Assembly (NCBI GenBank): GCA_038239345.1
Contig: JBBSEX010000052.1
Coordinates: forward strand, 1-18,822
Direction of reading: 5' to 3'
Length of the DNA: 18,822 bases
DNA from: JBBSEX01 sp038239345
GTDB lineage: Bacteria > Acidobacteriota > Terriglobia > Bryobacterales > Bryobacteraceae
Below the pieces are notes generated by a model, which saw nothing but the letters and a program-made list of their open reading frames with translations, had not been told where the DNA came from and did no database searches. Numbering within the stretch: the stretch's first letter is position 1; each line of letters begins with the position of its first letter. The position numbers and the translations under genes are program-made. Shown here in pieces: positions 7,794 through 16,183 of this stretch.

Positions 7794-7844
7794 CGTTCGC
7801 GAACGTTCGCGGCCCGCCACGAACCTACACGAACCTAAGGGAAC
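7794..7844 (+). promoter_or_regulatory. Candidate operator, copy B, with 10-base-phased GAAC boxes
   Basis: The palindrome CGTTCGCGAACG lies at 7794-7805 and CGAAC at 7820-7824, the same 14-base spacing as the copy at 3067-3097. A second palindrome, CGAACGTTCG, overlaps it at 7800-7809. GAAC occurs at 7801, 7821, 7831 and 7841, exactly one or two helical turns apart on one face of the helix. The site lies in the only sizeable gap of the cluster, 56-106 bases before the TonB receptor start. It probably marks a second, co-regulated promoter. Confidence 0.6.
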
Positions 7845-7887
7845 TGGACAATGCCGATTGTTCCCGTTAACATCGACGGTCAGGGTA

Positions 7888-7893
7888 GGGAGG
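7888..7893 (+). promoter_or_regulatory. Ribosome binding site of the TonB receptor
   Basis: GGGAGG lies six bases before the ATG at 7900. It decides the start: the frame could open 42 bases earlier at 7858, but the N-terminus from 7900 forms the export signal. It is the strongest ribosome site in the cluster. Confidence 0.75.
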
Positions 7894-7899
7894 TATCGA

Positions 7900-10800
7900 A
7901 TGAATCTTAGAAGCCAGCCTATTGCCACGACGCTACTCTGGATGAGTGGTGTCCTGATGACGGTTCAACAAGCCAGATCCCAAGCATTATACGGATCGCT
8001 GGTGGGAACGGTAACGGACGCCAGCAACGCCGCGGTTCCCGGGGCCGCAGTCCGCATCACACGATTGGAGACAAATGAATCGCGTGAAGCCACCACGAAT
8101 CAGGCAGGGGTCTACAACTTCCCCTCGATTCCCAGCGGCACCTACGACGTGGTCGTCAGCAAGGATAGCTTCAAGACCTTCACCGAGCGCGGCGTGGTGG
8201 TCTCCCTCAGCAGCGTGGTGCGCGTAGATGGTAGCCTGCAGGTGGGGTCAGTCTCCGAGTCTGTACAGGTGGGCGCGCAAGCAGCCGCCCTGCAGACGGA
8301 CCGCGCCGAAGTTCGATCGGAGCTTAGCACGAAGCAACTCGAAGAACTGCCGGTGCCGGCGAACCGTAACTATCAAAACCTGTTCGTTTTGATCCCCGGA
8401 TTCACTCCTCCCACTCAAGCGAACTCACTCTCCGCAAATCCCACCCGCGCCCTGAATTTCAACGTTAATGGGACCACGCGCAACTCGAACAATACTCGTA
8501 TTGACGGAGCCAGCGCCACCAACGGCTGGCTACCCTACCTGACCGCCTATCTGCCCGGTCTGGAATCAATTGAAACCGTCAGCATCGTTTCCAGCAGTCT
8601 GGATGCGGAGCAGGGGCTGACAGGCGGCGCGGCCATCAACGTTCAAGTCAAGAGCGGCAGCAACCAAATGCACGGTTCCTTGTTCGAATACCACACCGAC
8701 AACGCCTTGAAAGCCAAACCGTTCTTCCTGCCGGTGGGCGCTGTTAAGCCGAAGTACATCGACAATCAGTATGGCGGCACTATCGGCGGCGCGTTCAAGA
8801 AAGACAAAATATTCTATTTCTTAGGGTTCGACTCGCAGACCCAACGCCAGACGGCTGCGGCGTTCACAACCGTTCCCACCGCGGCGATTCGCGCGGGAGA
8901 CATGTCAGCCTCTCCCAACCCGATTTACGACCCCAACTCGGGGCTCGCCGATGGATCCGGTAAGGTTCCTTACCCCAACAAAGCGATTCCCGCGAATCTC
9001 ATGGAGCCTATCGTGCAACGGTTGTTGGCCTTTCTGCCGCTCCCGAATATTCCCAATCTCCTGACGAACAACTACTATGCGTCGGCCCCGCTCACTATCG
9101 ACAGGCGAAAAGTCGATGGGAAACTCAATTGGAACACCACAGATAAGCTGAAAGTCAACGCTCGTTGGGGCTATCTGGATTACACGTTTAACAGCCCTTC
9201 GGCGTTTGGCAATCAGGGTCCCAATATCAGTAGTGTCGCGGGCCGGGCGGGAAAGGGATATGGAACCGTCCTGAGCATCACCGGGTCGGCGGCTTACCTG
9301 TTTTCGCCAACGTTCCTGCTGGATTCGTATTTTGGCTACACGCGGCTCGACACCTCCGACGACCTTCCTCAAATGGATCAAAATGTGGGTTTGGATTACC
9401 TGAAGATTCCAGGGACCAACGGCCCCTCCCGGCTATACGGGGGCTGGCCGGGTTTCATCGTCCCCAACTACAGCAGATTTGGGAGGGCCGCAGGACCCAT
9501 TTACTATCTGGACCCCAACTACGAATATGTGGCCAACTTCAATTGGACCAAGGGAACGCATAACGTCCGGTTCGGCGTGGACATTTCTAGGTCGATGATG
9601 AACAACTTCGAGGTGGACGGAGCCGGCAATTTCTTCGTCTCGGGAGGCTCGACGACGGTGAAAGGCGGACCCTCTCCTAACCAGTTCAACACCTTCGGCG
9701 ACTTCCTGATGGGCCTTCTCTCGGACTACGGAACCAATCGAATTCTGGATGGCGACCGGACCACCAGTCGCACGTGGGCGCATAGCCTATTCGTGCGGGA
9801 TCAGTGGCAGGTTTCCCGCAAGTTGACGATGTCGCTCGGCCTGCGCTGGGATTACTTCCCGATGGGAGTGACCAAGGACCACGGGTTCAGCAAGTTCGAC
9901 TTCAACACTGGCAAAATGCTGGTTTGCGGCTACGGCAATATTCCCCGGGATTGCGGCATTTCAACTCCTAAAACGAACTTCAGTCCGCGGGTGGGTCTCG
10001 CCTATCGTGCCGCGCAGACATTTGTCATAAGGGCCGGATTCGGGATCAACTACGATCCTCAGCCGCTGGCATTCGCACGCGATCTGCTGGGCGGCTACCC
10101 AACCACCGGAAACTTCAGCGTCGATTTCACCAACCCAAACATCGCCTGTTGTTTATTGAAGAACGGCATCCAAGGCGTTCCGACTTCGCCCGCCGGCCTG
10201 AATACCGGCATAGTTGACGTTCCCACCAATAATGGTTTCTACTCGCCGCCGGACAAATTCAGGATGGGCTACATCGAATCCTGGAATCTCACTATGGAGA
10301 AGCAGTTGAAAGGCGGCTTTATCGGGCAGGTGGGATATGTCGGCTCCAGGCAAATCAAGCAACTGCAGCAGATCGACCAAAACGTCGCGCGGCCCGGAGG
10401 CGGACTAGCAAGCAAGCCGCTATTTCAGAAGTTCGGTCGAACCACTTTGACGGGTGTCGCGGTGCCTTACGGTCACAACTCCTACGATTCGCTTCAGGCC
10501 ACCCTGCGGCGAAGTTTCTCAAAAGGCGTGCAATTCCAGATGTCCTACACCTGGTCCAAGTCAATCGGACTCTGCTGCAACGATCTGAGCGACGCGGGTC
10601 CCGCCATCCAGATCCCGGAGTACTCCACGCTCAATAAAGCCTTGACAAGTTACGATCGGACACATGTGCTAACCGCTGGGTCCGTCGCCGAATTGCCATT
10701 CGGAAAGGGCAAGCCTTGGGCGAATGGCGGTGGCTTTATATCGCACCTGGTAAACGGGTGGCAAATCAACGCGCTCTTCGCCGCCTATTCGGGAGTGCCT

Positions 10801-11253
10801 TTTTCGGTGAGCGCTTCGGGAACTTCGCTCAATGCGGACGGCAACACGCAGCGGGCCGATCAGGTGAAAGCGCAGGTGGACATACTCGGGGGTGTCGGCG
10901 CTACTAATTCGTATTTCGATCCCCTGGCATTCGCTCCGGTCACTGAACCGCGCTTCGGGACTGCCGGGTTCAATACAGTGCGGGGGCCCGGGCTGATCAA
11001 CGTGGATCTCGGCATCGTGCGAGAGTTTTCGATTGGTGAACACGTGAAGGTGCAGTTCCGGACTGAAGCGCTGAACGCGACGAACACGCCGCACTTCGCG
11101 AATCCGGGATCCAATGTGTCCAACCTGCAGCTTAACGCCGACGGTTCCGTCAGAAACCTGGGCGGTTTTACCGTAATCAGTTCGACCGCCAATACGGGAC
11201 GCGAAGGGATTGACGAGCGATTCATCCGTTTCGGGCTACGTGTCAGATTCTGA
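7900..11253 (+). CDS. TonB-dependent outer-membrane receptor with N-terminal CnaB-like domain (Oar-like)
   Basis: 1117 residues from ATG 7900. A signal peptide spans about 1-28 (ATTLLWMSGVLMTVQQARSQA). A carboxypeptidase-regulatory/CnaB-like domain follows at about 30-115 (GSLVGTVTDASNAAVPGAAV, TNQAGVYNFPSIPSGTYDV). A plug domain then starts near 130 (LEELPVPANRNYQNLFVLIP, FNVNGTTRNSNNTRIDG). The rest is a long beta-barrel with alternating aromatic strands, ending FIRFGLRVRF; the terminal Phe is a typical Bam signal. This is the common acidobacterial receptor type, related to Oar of myxobacteria, and often linked to oligosaccharide uptake. No SusD-like lipoprotein follows, unlike Bacteroidota systems. 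It has its own upstream region with the candidate operator and is followed after 4 bases by the glycosidase-like pair. The substrate is unknown; context suggests a glycan or a product of it. Confidence 0.9.
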   Translation: MNLRSQPIATTLLWMSGVLMTVQQARSQALYGSLVGTVTDASNAAVPGAAVRITRLETNESREATTNQAGVYNFPSIPSGTYDVVVSKDSFKTFTERGVVVSLSSVVRVDGSLQVGSVSESVQVGAQAAALQTDRAEVRSELSTKQLEELPVPANRNYQNLFVLIPGFTPPTQANSLSANPTRALNFNVNGTTRNSNNTRIDGASATNGWLPYLTAYLPGLESIETVSIVSSSLDAEQGLTGGAAINVQVKSGSNQMHGSLFEYHTDNALKAKPFFLPVGAVKPKYIDNQYGGTIGGAFKKDKIFYFLGFDSQTQRQTAAAFTTVPTAAIRAGDMSASPNPIYDPNSGLADGSGKVPYPNKAIPANLMEPIVQRLLAFLPLPNIPNLLTNNYYASAPLTIDRRKVDGKLNWNTTDKLKVNARWGYLDYTFNSPSAFGNQGPNISSVAGRAGKGYGTVLSITGSAAYLFSPTFLLDSYFGYTRLDTSDDLPQMDQNVGLDYLKIPGTNGPSRLYGGWPGFIVPNYSRFGRAAGPIYYLDPNYEYVANFNWTKGTHNVRFGVDISRSMMNNFEVDGAGNFFVSGGSTTVKGGPSPNQFNTFGDFLMGLLSDYGTNRILDGDRTTSRTWAHSLFVRDQWQVSRKLTMSLGLRWDYFPMGVTKDHGFSKFDFNTGKMLVCGYGNIPRDCGISTPKTNFSPRVGLAYRAAQTFVIRAGFGINYDPQPLAFARDLLGGYPTTGNFSVDFTNPNIACCLLKNGIQGVPTSPAGLNTGIVDVPTNNGFYSPPDKFRMGYIESWNLTMEKQLKGGFIGQVGYVGSRQIKQLQQIDQNVARPGGGLASKPLFQKFGRTTLTGVAVPYGHNSYDSLQATLRRSFSKGVQFQMSYTWSKSIGLCCNDLSDAGPAIQIPEYSTLNKALTSYDRTHVLTAGSVAELPFGKGKPWANGGGFISHLVNGWQINALFAAYSGVPFSVSASGTSLNADGNTQRADQVKAQVDILGGVGATNSYFDPLAFAPVTEPRFGTAGFNTVRGPGLINVDLGIVREFSIGEHVKVQFRTEALNATNTPHFANPGSNVSNLQLNADGSVRNLGGFTVISSTANTGREGIDERFIRFGLRVRF

Positions 11254-11257
11254 TCCG

Positions 11258-12985
11258 ATGGCTAAAACGAAGCGAATCGGCCGGCGTGGATTTCTGCAGG
11301 CCTCCACCACCGGCACTTTACTGGGGGCTGCGGCTGCCGCATCTGCCGCAACGGTGAAAAGTTCCCGAGCGGTTCAGGTAGGGAACAGGGGAATGATCCC
11401 CTACATGCAATCGGGGGAACCATTCCTGATACGCGGCAAGCGGATGGTATTTACCAATTACCACTACATCCGCAATCCGAGCCTGGGCTGGTACAACGAT
11501 CTAGGGCAGAACATCACAGTCAATGGAACAGCCGGGCCTAACGATGCCCATATCCGCATTAAAGATAACGCGTGGGGCATCCGAATCGTCGCTCAGCGCG
11601 GGGAACGATCCCTTCAATCTACTCCCGCGATGGAGCCGATTCATCCGTGGGAGAAGGAAGGCGTGCAACTCGGCCAAACTATCTACGACGCCGAAGACGC
11701 TTTCTACAAGTCATGGGGCTACTGCTCTGTCGACGGCAAACCCTATCGATGTTTTCTGCAGTCGGAGGACTTCGAGCACTGGGAACGGCCCGAATTGGGA
11801 GTTGTGGAGTTCAATGGAACCAGGAAGAACAACCTGACCGATCTGCCTTCGGTGCGGCTCCACATATTCAAAGACCCGTCCAGCAGGTCGGAGCGCTGGA
11901 AATGGTTTGCCGGCGAAATCCCGATTACGCGCGCCGCTTACATGCGTTTTCAAAAAAGTCGACCATTCGATTGGGATCCCCGAGCGGAACGCGCCGATAT
12001 TATGGTGGACACGGAGGATGGGCGGCAATCTCTTATCTTTGGTGTCAAGGGCGGTGTTTCAACCGATGGCCACCGCTGGAAAACCCTTCCCGAATTGTTG
12101 AGTGTGGAGCACTCCGACACGATCAACACGTGTTACTACGATGTCCGCCGCGCAAAGTACGTGGCGTATATGCGGACATGGGTGATCGGCGACCATTCCC
12201 AGGAGTCTTCGCTGGGGGATCATGGCGCGAGCTGGGCGCTTGGCCGCCGATCCATAGGACGGGCGGAAACGGACGATTTTTCACGGTTCCCGCTTTCCGA
12301 AAGCATTCTTACGCCAGGTCCCGACAATGTAGGGCCGTCCGACAGTTTGTACACCAACTGCCATACATTCGTTCCTTCCGCGCCCGATCAGCATCTCTTC
12401 TTTCCGACGATTTGGCACCAGGCAAACGACAGCACCGATGTGGCGGTGGCTTCAAGCCTGGACGGCAAACTGCTTCATTGGCTTCCGGGAAATCCCGTTG
12501 TTTCGACCGGCCCGCCAGGTGAATGGGACGGCGGTTGCGTCTTTGCCACTGGAGATCTGTTGGAGCTCCCGGACGGACGTTGGCTGTTGCCTTATCAGGG
12601 CAACAATGTTCCGCATAAGTACCCTCGCAAGGGCGGTCTGATACGAGGCCACGGGTATGCCACGTGGAAGCGCGGCCGCCTGATCGCGCTGGAAGCTACG
12701 GAGCGGGGTCAGTTCAGCACGTTCTTATTCATCCCTCCGGGCAGGAAAATCCAAGTCAACGCCCTCACTTTGCGCGGGGGCGGTATTCGAGCCGAGATTG
12801 TCGATTACGAAGGCAAGATCGTGCCGGGCCGCTCATTTGAAGATTGCCCGCTAATCAGCGGCGATCATTATAAGACGCCGATCACCTGGAACGGCGGGGA
12901 CGATATCGGCGTGGGCGAGGGAAAGCCCATCCGCATCCGGTTTCAGCTCGATCAGGCGAAACTGTACTTTCTCGATTTCGCATAA
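11258..12985 (+). CDS. Tat-exported GH32/GH43-like five-bladed propeller, paralog 1
   Basis: The start is ATG 11258, 4 bases after the receptor stop; an earlier in-frame start at 11210 lies inside the receptor gene. 575 residues. RRGFLQ at 9-14 followed by an Ala-rich stretch (LLGAAAAASAATV) is a Tat signal. The body has propeller features seen in GH32/GH43-type sequences: SEDFEHWERPELGVVEFNG (169-187), then STDGHRWKTL, then YYDVRRAKYVAYMRTW, then FFPTIWHQANDSTDVAVASS, then SLDGKLLHWLP. The canonical WMNDPNG of GH32 is absent, so the exact family is open. It is a clear paralog of the next gene: shared RRSIGR.ET.DF..FPL, LDGKL.H..PG.PV and VPHKYPRK. It probably acts periplasmically on oligosaccharide imported by the receptor. 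Confidence 0.7.
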   Translation: MAKTKRIGRRGFLQASTTGTLLGAAAAASAATVKSSRAVQVGNRGMIPYMQSGEPFLIRGKRMVFTNYHYIRNPSLGWYNDLGQNITVNGTAGPNDAHIRIKDNAWGIRIVAQRGERSLQSTPAMEPIHPWEKEGVQLGQTIYDAEDAFYKSWGYCSVDGKPYRCFLQSEDFEHWERPELGVVEFNGTRKNNLTDLPSVRLHIFKDPSSRSERWKWFAGEIPITRAAYMRFQKSRPFDWDPRAERADIMVDTEDGRQSLIFGVKGGVSTDGHRWKTLPELLSVEHSDTINTCYYDVRRAKYVAYMRTWVIGDHSQESSLGDHGASWALGRRSIGRAETDDFSRFPLSESILTPGPDNVGPSDSLYTNCHTFVPSAPDQHLFFPTIWHQANDSTDVAVASSLDGKLLHWLPGNPVVSTGPPGEWDGGCVFATGDLLELPDGRWLLPYQGNNVPHKYPRKGGLIRGHGYATWKRGRLIALEATERGQFSTFLFIPPGRKIQVNALTLRGGGIRAEIVDYEGKIVPGRSFEDCPLISGDHYKTPITWNGGDDIGVGEGKPIRIRFQLDQAKLYFLDFA

Positions 12986-12989
12986 CGCG

Positions 12990-14549
12990 GTGAATCAACC
13001 GGCGCAATACGGCGAACCCTACGAACTGGCCGGCCAGCGGCTGTTCTTTGTCAATTGGCATTACGTGCGACCGGGGTCGTTGGCCTGGAAAGATAGAAAT
13101 GGAAAACCAGTTTCGCTAACCGATTCCATCGCAGCCGACGATGCGCGGCTGACACACCAGGACCAGCCTTTCGGGATCCGCCTCATATCGGAAAAGGCGC
13201 AGCGGGTCGGGCCGCTGATTGAAGCGGAGCGGCCTTGGGAAGAAGGCGCGGGACTCACTTTTACCACTCTCATTGGGGATGGCAGCATGTATCGCGCCTG
13301 GGGCGGTCCGTTCACCACATCCGGAAAACCCCCAGGCCAGAAACACTTTTATTATCTGGAATCGCACGACGGCTTTGAGTGGAAACGTCCCGCCCTGGGC
13401 ATCGTCGACGTGGCAGGCAGCCGGGCGAATAATATCGTAAACATTTTCGACACGGATGGGGGAACTGTATTTATCGATCCGTCCGCGGCCCCGCCCGAGC
13501 GCTATAAACTGATCGCCGAAGGTCCTTTTTCCAGCGATATCTGCGAGGCCTACCTGCGCCGGCGGCCCGCTGACATCGACCCCAAGTCCTGGCGTTCGCC
13601 GGACGGCGGTGCGATCGGGATGAAGGGAGCGGCGTCCTCCGATGGACTGCATTGGACAATGTTCCTCGATCCGATGGTGATTGAGGTCACGGATACGCAG
13701 CTTACCGCCTACTACGATGAACGGTTGCGGAAGTATGTCGCGTATACGCGGACCTGGGCCAGCGGAGTCCGATCCCGGGGTTTCACCGGCGCCCAGCGGA
13801 CCTGGGGTGTCGGGCGGCGGTCGATAGGCCGCTCGGAAACGGCGGATTTCCGGAATTTCCCGCTGCACGAGACGATGCTGGAGCCTGGTCCGGAGCTGCT
13901 GCCTTCCGACGCCTTGTATACCAACGCGAAGACCACGATGCCCGGTGCGCCCGATCATCATTTGCTGTTCCCTACGATCTGGCACACAGCCAGCGACAGC
14001 ACCAGCGTCGCGCTGGCAACCAGTCATGACGGCAAGCTTTGGCATTTCATGCCCGGTGGACCGGTCTTCACAACTGGTCCGTTTGGCGCATTCGATGGAG
14101 GCTGCGTATTCGCGCATCCGAACCTGGTCGAGTTGGCGGACGGGCGTTTCGCCCTACCGTACTCGGGCTATAACGTGCCGCACAAATACCCGCGCAAGCT
14201 CTGGCGTTATGCGCCCGGCTATGCGATCTGGCCGAAGGGGAGAGTGGCGGGGATCGAGGCTGCCGAACGCGGCGAGTTCGCCACGGTTGCGCTGATCCCC
14301 AGAGGACGCCGTCTGCGAATCAATGCATCGACCCGGTTGGGTGGCAACATGTTGGTCGAAGTGGCGGGCATCCAAGGCCACCCGCTTCCGGGCCGTTCCT
14401 TCGCGGAATCGCGCCGCATCGTGGGGGACAGCCACTGGAGTTATCTGGCTTGGAACGGGGTTGAGGACCTCGGCTACCAGAACGGCGCCCCGATCATCCT
14501 GCGGTTCCGCTTGGATCAAGCCAGGATTTACGGCCTGGAATTTGTCTGA
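12990..14549 (+). CDS. GH32/GH43-like five-bladed propeller, paralog 2, no signal peptide
   Basis: 519 residues from a GTG at 12990, 4 bases after the previous stop and the first start in the frame. It aligns with the preceding gene over its whole length: FFVNWHYVRPGSLAW with VFTNYHYIRNPSLGW; YYDERLRKYVAYTRTW with YYDVRRAKYVAYMRTW; FPTIWH..SDST; DGGCVF; YNVPHKYPRK. The C-terminal LRFRLDQARIYGLEF also matches. Unlike paralog 1 it begins directly with the domain, without Tat or Sec signal, so it should be cytoplasmic, or it has lost its signal after duplication. Its 56 fewer residues are mostly the signal and leader. As with its partner, it lacks WMNDPNG and no catalytic residue can be named. 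It is the last gene of the cluster. Confidence 0.7.
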   Translation: MNQPAQYGEPYELAGQRLFFVNWHYVRPGSLAWKDRNGKPVSLTDSIAADDARLTHQDQPFGIRLISEKAQRVGPLIEAERPWEEGAGLTFTTLIGDGSMYRAWGGPFTTSGKPPGQKHFYYLESHDGFEWKRPALGIVDVAGSRANNIVNIFDTDGGTVFIDPSAAPPERYKLIAEGPFSSDICEAYLRRRPADIDPKSWRSPDGGAIGMKGAASSDGLHWTMFLDPMVIEVTDTQLTAYYDERLRKYVAYTRTWASGVRSRGFTGAQRTWGVGRRSIGRSETADFRNFPLHETMLEPGPELLPSDALYTNAKTTMPGAPDHHLLFPTIWHTASDSTSVALATSHDGKLWHFMPGGPVFTTGPFGAFDGGCVFAHPNLVELADGRFALPYSGYNVPHKYPRKLWRYAPGYAIWPKGRVAGIEAAERGEFATVALIPRGRRLRINASTRLGGNMLVEVAGIQGHPLPGRSFAESRRIVGDSHWSYLAWNGVEDLGYQNGAPIILRFRLDQARIYGLEFV

Positions 14550-15204
14550 TCATGCACAATGAAGCTCGTCGACGCCGAACGCGGCCTCGACGCCGCCGAA
14601 GCGGTTCAACAGGAGAACGGGCAGGACCGTATGGGGGTGATGCGCTCGCGGAGTCCGACGAGTGGTGAATCCTTCTTCGCGATCAACGAGAAAGAACGAA
14701 CGCTGCTTGGTGACATCGCGGCGTTCCGATCAGTACGGTCACTCAACGCTATGATCGTCTCGGCTGGAATCCAAAGTGGTTTCGATAGACGTTCGCGGTT
14801 CTAGGAATCAAGATGTCGAGGCAAATTTGCCTGCCATCATCCGGCCTCTTCAAAGGCCGAATGCGAATGGCTTCGCGCAGTATTTGTCTAGCCGCATTGC
14901 GGGAAGCATCGACATGGACCAGTTCAAAACGATGCAGAACCGCGAAGACGTGATGGTCCGACGCATCAAGGAGGATTTGCGAGAGATCCAGGGCGGCTTC
15001 CCGAAGCCCACTGTCGATCATGATCGTTACCTGGGCCCGGTGCACTAACACCGGCGGCGAGCTGTTCTTCCCAGGGCCATGCGCCGCTTTCACGTGTTTC
15101 AGTTTGGGATCAACCTTTGGTTGCCTGCAAAGTTGCGCGACGCTCTGACCGCGTATTTGGTCCCGGTCTTTCCGAGAACGCCTTTCCCGGCGCTAATAAA
15201 GGTG

Positions 15205-15287
15205 CAATTGATCGCGGAAATGGGGCCTTGATCGCCAAAGAGTGGCTCAGCGATCTCGCTTCAATGAGGCCGCGATCAATTGATCGC
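15205..15287. repeat. Inverted repeat with a 16-base palindrome
   Basis: CAATTGATCGCGG at 15205-15217 is inverted exactly as CCGCGATCAATTG at 15270-15282. The right arm is part of a perfect 16-base palindrome, GCGATCAATTGATCGC (15272-15287). TTGATCGC also occurs at 15228-15235. There is no flanking gene. It could be a protein-binding site, a recombination site or the end of an old element. Confidence 0.55.
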
Positions 15288-15496
15288 CCGGCCTGGCCGC
15301 TCCGGCCTCAGCGCAGCCAATTCACTCAGAATGGTATTCGCCCGTTCCCACAGTGGCCGATTCACAATGGCCGCATGCTCACCGCGTATGCCGTCGCAGG
15401 CGCGTATTCCTATAAAGAAGAGATTGCGGAAAGGTGAAGGAAGCCGCCGTCGCTAGCAGACCATGGGCGAGCAGCAGCGGCGCTGATGTCGATTGA

Positions 15497-15558
15497 GTTA
15501 ACCAAACGTGCACCCCAGCGGAGAACCTGAGACGCGCGGTCTAGAAAGGGCGCCAGCC
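15497..15558. repeat. Diverged direct repeat, copy 1
   Basis: It begins GTTAACCAAACGTGCA, continues CCCCAGCGGAGAACCTGAG and ends in GCCAGCC. It aligns with 15885-15947 with a few mismatches and a two-base gap. The other copy is 388 bases away in the same orientation. Confidence 0.6.
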
Positions 15559-15884
15559 CTACGGCGCCTTCCAGCCATCCGGGCTTTCCGCAACGCATGA
15601 GGAGTATCGAGAAGCGAAGAGCCGTATCGCCGTTAACCGCGAGCGGGCGTTCTCCAGGGAGACGAAGAATTCGAGCAGAGGGGTGAGCGTCATCCGCACT
15701 GGCCGGCGCCGGGATTGCCTGGACGGGTTGCCGCGCCGCACCGAAAAAATTGACGTCCTCGCCCTGCACCGCAAGGTTGAAACGGACCGGGACATCTCCT
15801 CCCGGTGGGACGCTCACCACACGTTGCTAGCGGGTTCAAAATTGAGGAGAAAGTTGCAGTGATCGCTTGAGACCGTTCCTCGCT

Positions 15885-15947
15885 GTTAACCAGACGTGCA
15901 CGCCCCAGTGGAGAACCTGAGAAGCATGTCCTGAAACGGAGCCAGCC
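15885..15947. repeat. Diverged direct repeat, copy 2
   Basis: It begins GTTAACCAGACGTGCA, continues CCCCAGTGGAGAACCTGAGA and ends in GCCAGCC. It matches 15497-15558. The divergence and indels suggest an old duplication or two insertions of the same short element. Confidence 0.6.
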
Positions 15948-16183
15948 AGCCGATTCGGGCGGCCGGGACCGAAAGTGCCTCGCCAGAGAGTGGCGTTGGC
16001 CCGCAGTATTGGCCACTCCCCAGAGTTCCAGCCGTTAGTCAGTCAACCCAGCCGACGCGAGAGGCGTAGTGGGAATATTTGGCTCCCCACACTGGACGCA
16101 TTTCGAACTTTTGTCGCTGGCTGCCCTCCAGGACTGTTGCCTGGCTTCCTATCTACCATCTCAGGCCAGATCGGAGCGAGAGC

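Larger units (their letters stand above)
14550..16183. other. 1.6 kb gene-poor, repeat-bearing stretch
   Basis: Open frames occur on both strands (for example 14559-14804 plus, 14749-15093 minus, 15410-15820 minus), but they overlap each other, lack ribosome sites and show no family motif I recognise. I support none as a gene. The stretch holds a palindrome/inverted repeat (15205-15287) and a diverged 62-base direct repeat (15497-15558 and 15885-15947). It ends at a broken recombinase gene, so old mobile-element debris is the likeliest content. Confidence 0.5.

Noticed and set aside
7858..7899. Upstream extension of the TonB receptor
   Set aside because: The ribosome site GGGAGG at 7888-7893 points to ATG 7900, which starts the signal peptide.
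11092..11106. TTCGCGAA inside the receptor gene as a third operator
   Set aside because: The outer bases of the 12-base palindrome are missing and it lies in coding sequence.
14749..15093. Minus-strand 114-residue frame
   Set aside because: It has no ribosome site or known motif and is overlapped by an equally open plus-strand frame, typical of chance frames in GC-rich DNA.
15410..15820. Minus-strand 136-residue frame
   Set aside because: It is the best open frame of the gene-poor stretch, but one end lies in the direct repeat, no motif is recognised, and two other frames are also open across it.
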